Assembly (NCBI GenBank): GCA_002839445.1
Contig: PGYB01000001.1
Span: 218,735-282,734, forward strand
Direction of reading: 5' to 3'
Length of the DNA: 64,000 nt
Source of the DNA: Candidatus Riflebacteria bacterium HGW-Riflebacteria-1
GTDB taxonomy: Bacteria > Muiribacteriota > Ozemobacteria > Ozemobacterales > Ozemobacteraceae
The notes beneath the pieces were generated by a model. The model made no database searches. It saw only the letters and a program-made list of their open reading frames with translations, and was not told where the DNA came from. Below are positions 16,481 to 25,845 of the stretch, in pieces. Every line of letters starts with the position of its first letter. Positions within the stretch are counted from its first letter, which is position 1. Made by a program: the position numbers and the translations under genes.

Positions 16481-18286
16481 ATGAATCAGCAGGCGCAAAC
16501 TCACACACCACAGAAATTTTTCATAGAACTTCTCAAACCATATCGCCGGCATCTTTTTTATGGCTTTCTTTCTCTGGTTATCGTTGATATTGCTGACATT
16601 CTGCCGCCGATCATTTTAAAATTGGCTATCGATGCGATAGAGCGCGGCAACGAAGTCCGCACGATATTTTACTGCGGTATCGCCCTGATCGCAACAGCAT
16701 CAGTGCAGGCTGTATTCAGGTTTTTCTGGCGCCAGTTTTTTCTCGGCACTTCACACCGCTCCGCCTACGACCTGCGCAAGCAGCTGTTCAAGCACCTGCT
16801 CAAACTGCCCTTTCATTATTTCAGCCGCACCCGAACCGGCGACATCATGTCACGAATGACCAACGACATCCAGGAAATCCGCTTCATGCTTGGTATCGGC
16901 ATTCTGGTGGCCCTTGATGCCTCGTTTTATTTTCTCACCGTGCCGTTCATCATGCTCTGGTTGTCGCCCGAACTCACATTGATTACGATGCTGCCTTTCC
17001 TGCTGATTCCAGTGATGGTGGTCATGGTTAAAAATTCGATTCATAACCGTTCTCGCGACGTGCAGGCACGGCTATCAGATCTCTCGTCAAAAGCCGAAGA
17101 AAACCTTTCGGGAATCCGCGTGGTAAAAGGCTTCAGAAATGAAGAGAGCGAAATAAGCAGGTTCAACAGCTGCGGACTCAAGTATGTAAGCGACAAAATC
17201 AGACTTGCCAACGTAGAATCTTTGTTTCACCCCGCGCTGGACATGGTCATCGCGACTGGCATGGTAGTCCTGCTGTATTTTGGCGGAAACATGGTTATTG
17301 CTGGCACCATTACCCTTGGCTCGTTCATGGCTTTCGAATCATACATGCTCAAGCTCAGCTGGCCAATGATGGCCATTGGCTGGATCATCAACATCTACCA
17401 GCGCAGCATGGCATCGGCAGAACGCTGTCTGCAGATTCTGCGTGAACCGGTTGCGCAAAGTCTCGTCGACGTGGCCGATCCGTCTGCAAGTTCTGCTGCA
17501 ATGGCAGTCGAAAAGCCGGTTGAACCAGCGTCATACGATATCGAGGTGAGTGACCTCTGCTTCAGTTATCCTGGCGCAAATCAGCCGGCACTTAAGAACA
17601 TCAGCTTCACATTGCCAGAAGGCAAAACACTTGGCATCACCGGCCCGGTTGGCTGTGGAAAAAGCACGCTGCTGCGCATGCTGATGAAAATGTTCACGCC
17701 AGATCATGGGCAGATAAACATCGGCAAAACAGATTCGCGCCACATTGATCTGCTCGCGCTGCGGCAGTTGTTTGCTTATGTCCCGCAAGAAACGTTTCTG
17801 TTTTCCGAAACTATTCGGGAAAATATTCTGTTTGCTCTAGACAACAAAGACCAGAGCGAGCAGGCGAGAGATTTTGCCGCACTGTCTGGCCTTGCCGGCG
17901 ACCTCGAAGAGTTTCCCGGCAAGCTCGAAACCATGCTCGGAGAGCGGGGCGTAAACCTTTCTGGAGGTCAGAAGCAGAGAGTTTCGCTGGCACGCGCGCT
18001 GGCGGCGAACCGGCCGATACTGGTGCTTGACGACTGCACCAGCGCCGTCGACACTGAGACTGAACAGCAGATACTTAATTCACTGCGCAAGCAGAGCCAG
18101 CGAAGAACCTGCATAATTGTATCGCACCGCATGGTCAGCCTGCAAAACTCTGATCTGATCATATATCTCGACAATGGCGAGGTAGTCGAAACCGGCAGTC
18201 ATGAAGAACTGTTGCGACTGGGCGGCCGCTACGCACGGGCCTGGGAACGGCAGCGCATCAAAGCGCAACTCGAAGAGAGCGTATAA
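16481..18286 (+). CDS. ABC exporter half-transporter, subunit 1 (degenerate-site NBD)
   Basis: A 601-aa ABC exporter half: six transmembrane helices (about 25-320) and a nucleotide-binding domain (about 345-600). Walker A is GPVGCGKST (K394), signature LSGGQKQR, and Walker B LVLDDCTSA, in which the catalytic Glu is replaced by Asp518. That matches the degenerate-site subunit of heterodimeric exporters such as TM287/288. ATG at 16481 is chosen over an upstream TTG at 16445, which itself forms a TTGACA -35-like box. The stop abuts the start of subunit 2, so the pair is translationally coupled. Exported substrate (lipid, drug or peptide) is unknown. Confidence 0.9.
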   Translation: MNQQAQTHTPQKFFIELLKPYRRHLFYGFLSLVIVDIADILPPIILKLAIDAIERGNEVRTIFYCGIALIATASVQAVFRFFWRQFFLGTSHRSAYDLRKQLFKHLLKLPFHYFSRTRTGDIMSRMTNDIQEIRFMLGIGILVALDASFYFLTVPFIMLWLSPELTLITMLPFLLIPVMVVMVKNSIHNRSRDVQARLSDLSSKAEENLSGIRVVKGFRNEESEISRFNSCGLKYVSDKIRLANVESLFHPALDMVIATGMVVLLYFGGNMVIAGTITLGSFMAFESYMLKLSWPMMAIGWIINIYQRSMASAERCLQILREPVAQSLVDVADPSASSAAMAVEKPVEPASYDIEVSDLCFSYPGANQPALKNISFTLPEGKTLGITGPVGCGKSTLLRMLMKMFTPDHGQINIGKTDSRHIDLLALRQLFAYVPQETFLFSETIRENILFALDNKDQSEQARDFAALSGLAGDLEEFPGKLETMLGERGVNLSGGQKQRVSLARALAANRPILVLDDCTSAVDTETEQQILNSLRKQSQRRTCIIVSHRMVSLQNSDLIIYLDNGEVVETGSHEELLRLGGRYARAWERQRIKAQLEESV

Positions 18287-20065
18287 ATGGAAGAATATTT
18301 TAACGAAGACGACATAAAGGCACCGCTGTGGGACACTGGCCTGGTGCGGCGCATGATGCCCTATCTGCGCAACTGGCGGCTGCACTTTCTGGCCGCAGTT
18401 GTTCTGGTGCTGGGCGGAACAGCTGTGCAGATAACGCTGCCATTGTTGCTGGGCAAGTCAGTAGACCTTGGTATCAAGATCAAGAACCATGAGCTTCTCT
18501 GGCTTTATGTAATGCTATATGGCGTCGCGCACCTGTCATTTTTTGTCATATCTGCCGCGCGCAACTGGCTGCTGCAGTATACTGGCCAGCAGATTCTGCA
18601 CGAGCTGCGCACACACCTGTTTTCTCACATTCAGAAACTACCATTAAGCTTTTTTGACCGCACTCCGGTCGGCCGTCTGGTCACCCGCATAACCAATGAC
18701 GTGGCAACACTGGCAGAGCTTTTTTCTGCTGCGCTGATCAATGTCAGTGGCGAAGTCTGCGTGCTCATCGGGATTGGCATCATGATGCTGGCGCTGCATT
18801 GGAAGCTTGGACTGGCGGCGATGATTACCTCTCCGCTGTTGTATTATGTCGCCTGGTTTCTCAAGGTCAAAATGCGTGATGCATTCAGACTTTCGCGCGT
18901 AAAGCTGGCCATGATCAACGCGTCGCTGGCCGAAAACGTCTCGGGAATGAGCGTGATTCACATTTTCAACCAGGAAAAGTCACGCGAGGGCAAATTTGAC
19001 CAGATGAATTCAGAGTTGCGTGAAGCCGAGCTCGACTCGGTCTTTTACAATTCATTTTTTGTGCCCTCAGTCACGGTCTTCAGCGCCATTACCATGGCTA
19101 TAGTCACCACTTATGGCGGCTGGCTGGTAAGCCACGGCGAGATCAGCATAGGCCTGCTGATAACCTTTATTGCCTACACCCAGGCCTTTTTCGACCCGGT
19201 GCGCCAGATCAGCGAAAAAATATCAGTTTTTCAAAGCGCAATGGCATCAGCAGAGCGTGTTTTCGCACTGCTTGACGAGGCTCCCGAACCCGATCTTGAC
19301 AGTGGGCGAGAATTCACAGTTCTGTGTGATGCAATAGAGTTCAAAGACCTTGATTTTTCATACAATCAGGACAAGCAGATTCTCAAAGGGCTGAGTTTTA
19401 CGATCAAAAAGGGCGAACGAATCGCGATTGTCGGGCATACCGGAGCCGGAAAAACCACACTGGCAGCTCTACTCAAGCGTTTTTACGATTACCAGGATGG
19501 CCAGATACTTATCGACGGAATTGATCTGCGCGAATTTTCAAGATCATCGCTGCGCCGCCGTATAGGCCTGATTCAGCAGGATGTCAACATATTCTCAGGC
19601 ACTATTCAGGACAACATTTTTCTGGCCGAAGGCAGCTTTGACCAGGCAAAACTTGACAGCATAGTCAGGGAGCTGCAAATGGAAACACTCATCAACAAGC
19701 TTCCGGATGGCATAAATACTCAGATATACGAGCGCGGCAGCAATATTTCGGCAGGTCAACGCCAGCTCATCGCTTTTTCGCGCGCACTGGCCACCGACCC
19801 TGAAATTCTCATACTTGACGAAGCAACATCTTCGGTCGATTCTGAAACTGAAAGCATAATTCAGCGATCAGTGCAGCTTCTGACCAGCCAGCGCACAAGT
19901 CTGATAATTGCCCACCGCCTGTCGACTATACGAAACTGCAGCCGAATTCTGGTGCTGCATCACGGGCGACTCGTCGAGCAGGGCACTCACGAAGAATTGC
20001 TGGCGCAAAAGGGTCACTATCAGAAGCTTTATGAACTACAATTTGCCGAAGGGGATAAAACATGA
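18287..20065 (+). CDS. ABC exporter half-transporter, subunit 2 (catalytic NBD)
   Basis: The 592-aa partner of the preceding gene, starting at the base after its stop codon. It has a six-helix membrane domain (about 30-325) and an NBD with Walker A GHTGAGKTT, an altered signature ISAGQRQ, and a canonical Walker B LILDEATS with catalytic Glu512. Paired with subunit 1, this gives one intact ATPase site (E512 plus LSGGQ of subunit 1) and one degenerate site (D518 plus ISAGQ), the known design of asymmetric heterodimeric exporters. Its stop overlaps the start of the next gene by four bases (ATGA). Confidence 0.92.
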   Translation: MEEYFNEDDIKAPLWDTGLVRRMMPYLRNWRLHFLAAVVLVLGGTAVQITLPLLLGKSVDLGIKIKNHELLWLYVMLYGVAHLSFFVISAARNWLLQYTGQQILHELRTHLFSHIQKLPLSFFDRTPVGRLVTRITNDVATLAELFSAALINVSGEVCVLIGIGIMMLALHWKLGLAAMITSPLLYYVAWFLKVKMRDAFRLSRVKLAMINASLAENVSGMSVIHIFNQEKSREGKFDQMNSELREAELDSVFYNSFFVPSVTVFSAITMAIVTTYGGWLVSHGEISIGLLITFIAYTQAFFDPVRQISEKISVFQSAMASAERVFALLDEAPEPDLDSGREFTVLCDAIEFKDLDFSYNQDKQILKGLSFTIKKGERIAIVGHTGAGKTTLAALLKRFYDYQDGQILIDGIDLREFSRSSLRRRIGLIQQDVNIFSGTIQDNIFLAEGSFDQAKLDSIVRELQMETLINKLPDGINTQIYERGSNISAGQRQLIAFSRALATDPEILILDEATSSVDSETESIIQRSVQLLTSQRTSLIIAHRLSTIRNCSRILVLHHGRLVEQGTHEELLAQKGHYQKLYELQFAEGDKT

Positions 20066-20778
20066 AAGACGTTGACGCCTTTATTGAATCGCTGCGCCAG
20101 GCCCCAGCAGGAAACATCTTTAACCCATGGTGGCAACATGACGACCTGCACGACGACTACTCAAATTCAGCAGAAATCAGACGACATCACCTCAAGTTCT
20201 ATCTGCTTGAGCGGCTTGAGAGCTGTCGCTATCTGCTGGTTGGCGAAGCGCTCGGTTACCAGGGCGGTCATTTTTCAGGCATCGCCATGACGTCTGAGCG
20301 CATGTTGCTGGGACATCTCAGCAATAAAGGCATTCGCCCCGAACATGTGTTTACGCGAATGGCGCCAGTCCGAACCAGTCGCGAGGATGTGCGTAAAGAC
20401 GGCTTTTCTGAACCAACGGCAACCATCGTCTGGGGGCATCTGCTCAGCGCGGGTATCGACCCTTACACATTCACCATCTGGAACGCCCTGCCCTGGCACC
20501 CCTATCATGCCGATAAAGGCATGTTGAGCAACCGCACGCCGGTAGACCGCGAATTTACCGCCGGCCTGCAGTGTCTGGAACGACTTCTCGATCTTATGCA
20601 GCCTGAAAAGATTATAGCTGTTGGCGAAAAAGCCGCATTGCAGCTCGAAAAGCTCAAAATAGATTTTCACAAAGTAAGGCACCCGGCCAATGGCGGCGCC
20701 GGCAAGTTTCGCGAGCAGTTCACCGCACTATGCGGCATTCCACGCAACGATGCAAAGGACGCAAACGGCCGCAATTGA
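20062..20778 (+). CDS. Uracil-DNA glycosylase superfamily protein
   Basis: A 238-aa protein of the uracil-DNA-glycosylase fold, which excises damaged or mis-incorporated bases. The motif-like segments are VGEALGYQGGHFSGIAMTSE, TIWNALPWHPY (active-site loop position) and KVRHPANGGAGKF (the C-terminal His motif). No cysteine cluster for a 4Fe-4S centre is apparent, unlike family 4/5 enzymes. The start overlaps the ABC gene stop by four bases, so it is co-translated with an exporter, which is an unexpected partner. Fold call is fair; substrate is unproven. Confidence 0.78.
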   Translation: MKDVDAFIESLRQAPAGNIFNPWWQHDDLHDDYSNSAEIRRHHLKFYLLERLESCRYLLVGEALGYQGGHFSGIAMTSERMLLGHLSNKGIRPEHVFTRMAPVRTSREDVRKDGFSEPTATIVWGHLLSAGIDPYTFTIWNALPWHPYHADKGMLSNRTPVDREFTAGLQCLERLLDLMQPEKIIAVGEKAALQLEKLKIDFHKVRHPANGGAGKFREQFTALCGIPRNDAKDANGRN

Positions 20779-20781
20779 GCT

Positions 20782-20810
20782 TTGGCAATTTGGCCGAGAT
20801 CTGTTATAAT
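20782..20810 (+). promoter_or_regulatory. Sigma70-type promoter for the esterase gene
   Basis: TTGGCA (20782-20787) and TATAAT (20805-20810) with a 17-base spacer. Confidence 0.82.
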
Positions 20811-20860
20811 TTTGCATGCGGCGCTGCCGACAAGATTCTGTCACTCTCAAGGAGCTCAAG

Positions 20861-21589
20861 ATGCACAACGAATATCACCGCTGGTATAGTCCCAACGTCG
20901 GCCACGACATGCAGTTAAAGGTTTTTGGCCATTATGGCAGACCGCTGCTCGTTTTTCCATGCGCCGGCGGCAGCTTTCATGAATTCGAAGATTTCGGCAT
21001 GCTCGACACGGTGCGCGAGCACTTAGAACAGGGACGCCTCAAGATTTTCTGTGTCGACAGCCTGGATAATCAGTCGATTCTGCGCCGCGAAGGTCACATG
21101 GGCGACAACATCTGGCGCCATGAAGCTTATGACAAATACATAGTCAACGAAGTAGCACCCTTCATTCGCAATCATTGCCAGAGCAATATAAAAGTAGCTC
21201 TGACCGGCAACAGCATGGGCGCCTATCACTCGGTCAATTTCCTGCTCAGGCACCCTGATGTATTTGACGCCTGCATTGCACTTGCCGGCGTTTACTCGCT
21301 CAAAGAAGTTATCGGCGACTACTATGACCAGAACGTCTACTACAATTCGCCGCTTGACTACCTGCCAAACCTCAATGACGGCTGGTTTATCGACCAGATT
21401 CGCCAGGCAAAGATCATTATCTGTTCAGGTCAGGGGCCATGGGAATACCCCGAAGACGCCCGGCGCATCAAGCAACTCTTTGAGCAGAAGCATATTCCGG
21501 CATGGGTCGACCTCTGGGGTCACGACGTAAATCATGATTGGCCATGGTGGAAAGTAATGCTGCCCCATTTTGTTTCCCATATTCTTTAG
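20861..21589 (+). CDS. Alpha/beta-hydrolase esterase (esterase-D-like)
   Basis: A 242-aa hydrolase without signal peptide. The nucleophile elbow is GNSMGAYHSV, with an oxyanion-type FPCAGGSFHEFEDF near the N-terminus and a catalytic His in WGHDVNHDWPWW. This is the pattern of the putative esterase / S-formylglutathione hydrolase-like family. The start is the ATG directly after AAGGAG; an in-frame ATG 45 bases upstream lies too near the -10 box. The natural substrate is not evident. Confidence 0.85.
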   Translation: MHNEYHRWYSPNVGHDMQLKVFGHYGRPLLVFPCAGGSFHEFEDFGMLDTVREHLEQGRLKIFCVDSLDNQSILRREGHMGDNIWRHEAYDKYIVNEVAPFIRNHCQSNIKVALTGNSMGAYHSVNFLLRHPDVFDACIALAGVYSLKEVIGDYYDQNVYYNSPLDYLPNLNDGWFIDQIRQAKIIICSGQGPWEYPEDARRIKQLFEQKHIPAWVDLWGHDVNHDWPWWKVMLPHFVSHIL

Positions 21590-21613
21590 CAGCAACCGGA
21601 AAATATTTCACCG

Positions 21614-22369
21614 ATGAAACAACCAGACTACGCTGCCTACGCCAGATTTTACGACTACTTTGAGCTGGCCGGCTGCGAAGAATCTGAAGAGCTCAACATT
21701 TTTCTTGCTGAGTTGTTCAGAATCAACGGTATAAAAACAGTGGTCGATTTTGCCTGCGGCACTGGTGCCCAGGCTGTTGGCCTGGCGCGCAGCGGCTATA
21801 CGGTCACTGCCGCTGACCTCAGCCCCGAAATGCTTAAAATAGCCCGCAAAAAAGCAACTGAGCTGCCGGTTAAATTTAAAACTGCAGACATGCGAAAGGC
21901 TGAACTTGGTTGCCATGACGCCGCCATCTGTATTTTCAATGCTGTCGGACATCTCACGCGCGAAGAGTGCACTGATTTTTTTGTGCGCGCCCGCAACCAC
22001 CTGAACCCGCAAGGAATTTTTGTGGCTGACATTCTCAACTTCAAGGCGATGAACGGCAAAGCATTCGCGCAATATCGACGCATGCGCCGCGAAGCGATAA
22101 TTGACGGGCTTCTTGTTCAGCACGTTCGAAATTGCACTTTGCTTAAAGAAAGTCGACAGCTGCGAATTGAGTCTCTGACCAGATCTCAGGATGGCAAAAG
22201 TGCACCACGTGAAATTCGCGATGACTGGCAGATGCAGCTTTACGACAGCGACGAACTCTATACCCTTCTAAAATCGGCCGGATTCAGCGAGATCAATTTT
22301 TTCGGCCCGGTCGGCTGCGAATTTGACGCAGAGACAAGCGATAGTATTCTGGCAGTATGCCAGAAATGA
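21614..22369 (+). CDS. Class I SAM-dependent methyltransferase
   Basis: A 251-aa Rossmann-fold methyltransferase. SAM-binding motif I is VDFACGTGAQAVGLA, followed by the acidic ribose-binding end TAADLSPEMLKIARKK. A post-motif NAVGHLTREE and a beta-rich C-terminal half with GFSEINFFGP complete the domain. It lies 24 bases after the esterase and is probably co-transcribed. The ribosome site is weak. The methyl acceptor cannot be predicted. Confidence 0.85.
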   Translation: MKQPDYAAYARFYDYFELAGCEESEELNIFLAELFRINGIKTVVDFACGTGAQAVGLARSGYTVTAADLSPEMLKIARKKATELPVKFKTADMRKAELGCHDAAICIFNAVGHLTREECTDFFVRARNHLNPQGIFVADILNFKAMNGKAFAQYRRMRREAIIDGLLVQHVRNCTLLKESRQLRIESLTRSQDGKSAPREIRDDWQMQLYDSDELYTLLKSAGFSEINFFGPVGCEFDAETSDSILAVCQK

Positions 22370-22392
22370 CCAAATAAAAAGGAACTAAAACC

Positions 22393-22671
22393 ATGACTAC
22401 TGCCCGTGCAAGACACATACTGGTAACGACAAAAAAAGAATGCCTGGAACTGCTTGAGCGCATTAACAAAGGCGAAGCATTCGACATCATCGCTGAGCAA
22501 CATTCCAAGTGCCCATCAGGCAAGAAGGGTGGCGATCTCGGCGAATTCAAACCCGGTATGATGGTCAAAGAGTTCGACAAAGTGGTGTTTTCAGGCAATG
22601 TAGGAGAAGTGTATGGCCCGGTGCAAACGCAGTTTGGCTATCATCTTATCGAAATTTTGAGCCGCAGCTGA
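22393..22671 (+). CDS. Parvulin-type peptidyl-prolyl cis-trans isomerase
   Basis: A 92-aa stand-alone parvulin (PpiC/rotamase). It shows the full domain: ARHILVTTKKE, IAEQHSKCPSGKKGGDLGEF and FSGNVGEVYGPVQTQFGYHLIEI. With no signal peptide it is a cytoplasmic single-domain form like E. coli PpiC. AAGGA precedes the start. It follows the methyltransferase by 23 bases. Confidence 0.93.
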   Translation: MTTARARHILVTTKKECLELLERINKGEAFDIIAEQHSKCPSGKKGGDLGEFKPGMMVKEFDKVVFSGNVGEVYGPVQTQFGYHLIEILSRS

Positions 22672-22696
22672 TCCTTGCTGAAACCCGGTAAAAGTA

Positions 22697-22725
22697 TTGG
22701 CAAAATCAGTGGTGAGTAATATACT
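22697..22725 (+). promoter_or_regulatory. Sigma70-type promoter for the MBL-fold gene and glgX
   Basis: TTGGCA (22697-22702), 17-base spacer, TATACT (22720-22725). The leader to the ATG at 22783 is about 50 bases and contains AGGAAGG. Confidence 0.78.
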
Positions 22726-22782
22726 GAGCCTGTCCTTATGCTAGAGAGTTGGCTTTTAAGTTAGGAACCGTGAGGAAGGATT

Positions 22783-23628
22783 ATGAAAATCACTGTCTGG
22801 GGTTGTCGCGGAACGCTGCCTACACCAGGTCAACACACGCTTAAATATGGCGGTAATACGACCTGCCTCGAAATTCGCAACCGTGCAGGCTTTTTGACTA
22901 TAGTTGACGCCGGCTCAGGAATACGATATCTGGGCAAAAGCATAATGCAGGAAAAAAACGTTGACGAAATGTGCCTGATGCTGACCCATTCACACTGGGA
23001 TCACCTTATGGGCTTTCCGTTTTTCATCCCGGCGTATTTCAGCAAATTCAAGATCAACGTCTGTGGCGTGCAGTCGGCGAGAAATTATATGTCGCAATCC
23101 CTGGCAAGACAGCTCGAAGCGCCTTACTTCCCGGTAAATTTCGACCAGCTCAAAGCCAATTTTAATTTTTCCTGCAAAGGGCCTGGCTGCGAGAGATGCA
23201 ATCATATGAAGGTGGAATCAATCAACCTCAGTCATCCTAACGGCGGCTTTGGCTTCAGTTTCAGTGAGAACGGCCGACGCTTTGTTTTTTTAACCGACAA
23301 TGAGCTTGGCTATCGGCACCCTGATGGGTTACTGCCAGAAGACTACGTTGAATTCGCGCGAGATGCCGACCTTCTCTTTCACGACGCGCAGTATACCGAA
23401 GAAGACATGGTCAAAACCCGCTCATGGGGTCACTCTACTTATGCCGAGGCTCTTGACCTCGCGATAAGAGCTAACGTAAAGAAACTCGGCCTTTTTCATC
23501 ACGACCCCGACCGCACTGACAACGAAATAGACCAGATGGTCAGCGAACTGCAGGCAAAGGCAGCCGCCCGATCGTCACAACTTGAAGTCTTCGCTGTTTA
23601 TGAAGGCATGCAAATAGAACTGGAGTGA
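22783..23628 (+). CDS. MBL-fold metallo-hydrolase
   Basis: A 281-aa metallo-beta-lactamase-fold hydrolase. The metal motif is THSHWDH (H69, H71, D73, H74), followed by downstream ligands in SHPNGGFGF, FHDAQYT, GHSTYAEAL and FHHDP. The layout with an MKITVWGCRGTLPTPG N-terminus resembles cyclic-phosphate phosphodiesterases (PhnP-like and related). A CxxC-containing insert, GPGCERCNHMK (about residues 138-148), is a distinctive feature that could bind a metal. It is followed three bases later by glgX, so the two are an operon. Substrate is not known. Confidence 0.85.
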   Translation: MKITVWGCRGTLPTPGQHTLKYGGNTTCLEIRNRAGFLTIVDAGSGIRYLGKSIMQEKNVDEMCLMLTHSHWDHLMGFPFFIPAYFSKFKINVCGVQSARNYMSQSLARQLEAPYFPVNFDQLKANFNFSCKGPGCERCNHMKVESINLSHPNGGFGFSFSENGRRFVFLTDNELGYRHPDGLLPEDYVEFARDADLLFHDAQYTEEDMVKTRSWGHSTYAEALDLAIRANVKKLGLFHHDPDRTDNEIDQMVSELQAKAAARSSQLEVFAVYEGMQIELE

Positions 23629-23631
23629 CAA

Positions 23632-25758
23632 ATGCACGTTAAACCTGGAACCCCTTATCCACTTGGCGCAACCTGGGATGGAAAAGGAGTAAACTTTGCC
23701 CTGTATTCAGAGCATGCCGAAGGAGTTGATCTCTGCCTTTTCGATCTCGAAATCAGCGAGACCCGCATTGCTATTCGTCATCGAACAGCTTTTGTCTGGC
23801 ATATCTATATCGAGGGCATAAAACCAGGTCAGCATTACGCTTACCGCGTGCAAGGCCAATACAGGCCAGAAGCCGGGCTGCGTTTTAACCAGCGCGTTCT
23901 GCTTCTTGACCCCTATGCAAAAGCGCTGAGCGGCATAGAAGACCACAAAAGAGGCCTGTTTGCTTATAACCTGATGAGCCCTGGCAAAGACCTTGAAGTC
24001 AACATGGATTATGCTTCGGGCACGCCATTGGGTATTGTCATTGACAGCAGTTTTGACTGGGAAAACGACCGCCCGCCAAGACACCCGTTTCATCGTTCCA
24101 TTCTCTACGAAACGCATGTAAAGGGAATGAGCATGCTGCACCCCGACGTTGCGCCTGAGATACGAGGCACCTACGCGGGAATGGCCTCTGAGCCGATCAT
24201 CAAACATCTGCAGAACCTCGGCATAACTACCATAGAACTGCTGCCTGTTCATCAGCATATCGATGATCCTTTTCTCTACGACAAGAATCTTAAAAATTAC
24301 TGGGGCTACAATACCCTGTCGTTTTTTGCGCCAGAAATCAGATACAGCGCTGACAAGAGCGCGGGCGGACCGGTTCGCGAATTCAAGGAAATGGTTAAAA
24401 AGCTGCACCGGGCCGGGCTCGAAGTAATTATTGACGTGGTTTACAACCACACCTGCGAAGGCAACCATAATGGCCCGACCATGAGTTTCAAGGGCATAGA
24501 CAATCCGACCTATTATCGTCTGGTCAAAGAAAACAAGCGCTACTACAAAGATTACACCGGCACCGGAAACACCATCAACGTGGTTCACCCGCAGACGTTG
24601 CAGCTGATAATGGATTCGCTGCGCTACTGGGTCAGTGAGATGCACGTAGATGGTTTCAGATTTGACCTGTGTTCGACACTGGCCCGTGAAATGCACTACT
24701 GGAACCAGCTTTCAAGCTTTTTCACCATCATTCACCAGGATCCGATAATCAGCCAGGTAAAGCTGATCGCCGAGCCATGGGATGTCGGCGAAGGCGGCTA
24801 TCAGGTTGGCAATTTTCCGGTGCTGTGGGCAGAATGGAACGGCAAATACCGTGATGTGATTCGCTCGTTCTGGAAAGGCGACGGTGGCTATGCTGGAGAA
24901 GTTGGCTATCGCATTACCGGCAGCAGCGATCTTTATGAAAACGACGGCCGGCGGCCTTATATGAGCGTAAACTTTATCACCGCGCATGATGGTTTCACGC
25001 TCAAAGACATGGTTTCTTACAACGACAAGCATAATCACAACAACCTCGAAGACAACCGTGACGGTCACAACGACAACCGATCATACAATTATGGTCACGA
25101 AGGTGAAACTTCGAATCCCTACATTAAAAAATTGCGCCAGCAGCAGATGCGCAACCTGATCGCCACGCTGCTGTTTTCGCAGGGTACCCCGATGTTGTGC
25201 GGCGGCGACGAGATCTGTCGTACGCAGCACGGCAACAACAATGCATATTGTCAGGACAACGAAATCAGCTGGCTAGACTGGAACCTTAGCGAAGAAAGCC
25301 GGCAGATGCTTGAATTCACCAGCAAAATAATCAGCATACGCCGCGAACACCCGGCACTGCATCGCACCAAGTTTTTTCAGGGCAGGCAGATCAGGGGCAG
25401 CAATGTACGCGACATCATCTGGTTCAGACCAGACGGTGGCGAAATGGATGATGAAGACTGGACAAGTCCTAACACACGTGGTCTGACCATGTTTTTGTCA
25501 GGAACCGGTATCGACGACGTTGACGAGAACGGCATACCGCTGCAGGACAACAATTTTCTACTGATGCTGAATGCTTCAGCGCGTGATGCTGATTTTTATC
25601 TGCCTCGGATTGAAGCGAAGTGGGAGCTGCTCATCGACACGGCTAATCCTGGCAAAATAGAAACCGGGAACTCAAGCGCAAGAACCCAGATGCGGGCACG
25701 GTCACTGAAGCTCTTCAGATGTTGTCAGCCGGTTGTTCCTCCTGTTGCCCCTGCCTGA
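23632..25758 (+). CDS. glgX: Glycogen debranching enzyme GlgX
   Basis: A 708-aa GH13 isoamylase-type enzyme that hydrolyses alpha-1,6 branches in glycogen limit dextrins. It opens with the CBM48 domain ([20 protein letters not shown]). In the barrel, [18 protein letters not shown] (nucleophile D345), IAEPWDVG (acid/base E381) and [10 protein letters not shown] (H452, D453) are in order. The region [16 protein letters not shown] is a GlgX/TreX signature. The length is usual. The C-terminus ends in a Cys/Pro tail that is not conserved. GGAG precedes the start. Pairing with an MBL-fold protein is not a familiar glycogen operon. Confidence 0.95.
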   Translation: MHVKPGTPYPLGATWDGKGVNFALYSEHAEGVDLCLFDLEISETRIAIRHRTAFVWHIYIEGIKPGQHYAYRVQGQYRPEAGLRFNQRVLLLDPYAKALSGIEDHKRGLFAYNLMSPGKDLEVNMDYASGTPLGIVIDSSFDWENDRPPRHPFHRSILYETHVKGMSMLHPDVAPEIRGTYAGMASEPIIKHLQNLGITTIELLPVHQHIDDPFLYDKNLKNYWGYNTLSFFAPEIRYSADKSAGGPVREFKEMVKKLHRAGLEVIIDVVYNHTCEGNHNGPTMSFKGIDNPTYYRLVKENKRYYKDYTGTGNTINVVHPQTLQLIMDSLRYWVSEMHVDGFRFDLCSTLAREMHYWNQLSSFFTIIHQDPIISQVKLIAEPWDVGEGGYQVGNFPVLWAEWNGKYRDVIRSFWKGDGGYAGEVGYRITGSSDLYENDGRRPYMSVNFITAHDGFTLKDMVSYNDKHNHNNLEDNRDGHNDNRSYNYGHEGETSNPYIKKLRQQQMRNLIATLLFSQGTPMLCGGDEICRTQHGNNNAYCQDNEISWLDWNLSEESRQMLEFTSKIISIRREHPALHRTKFFQGRQIRGSNVRDIIWFRPDGGEMDDEDWTSPNTRGLTMFLSGTGIDDVDENGIPLQDNNFLLMLNASARDADFYLPRIEAKWELLIDTANPGKIETGNSSARTQMRARSLKLFRCCQPVVPPVAPA

Positions 25759-25786
25759 TCACCTGCATGATCGACGCAATTAGAAT

Positions 25787-25815
25787 TTGCTTATAATGTA
25801 ATTTTCCGGTACAAT
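25787..25815 (+). promoter_or_regulatory. Sigma70-type promoter for the 25.8-31.9 kb run
   Basis: TTGCTT (25787-25792), 17-base spacer, TACAAT (25810-25815). A second TATAAT overlaps the -35 region at 25792-25797 but lacks a good partner. Confidence 0.7.
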
Positions 25816-25845
25816 AACGCGGAAAATATTCATTGGAGTAAGCAG

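Noticed and set aside
23707..24696. A 329-codon minus-strand frame
   Set aside because: It lies wholly antisense to glgX, whose catalytic motifs are intact.
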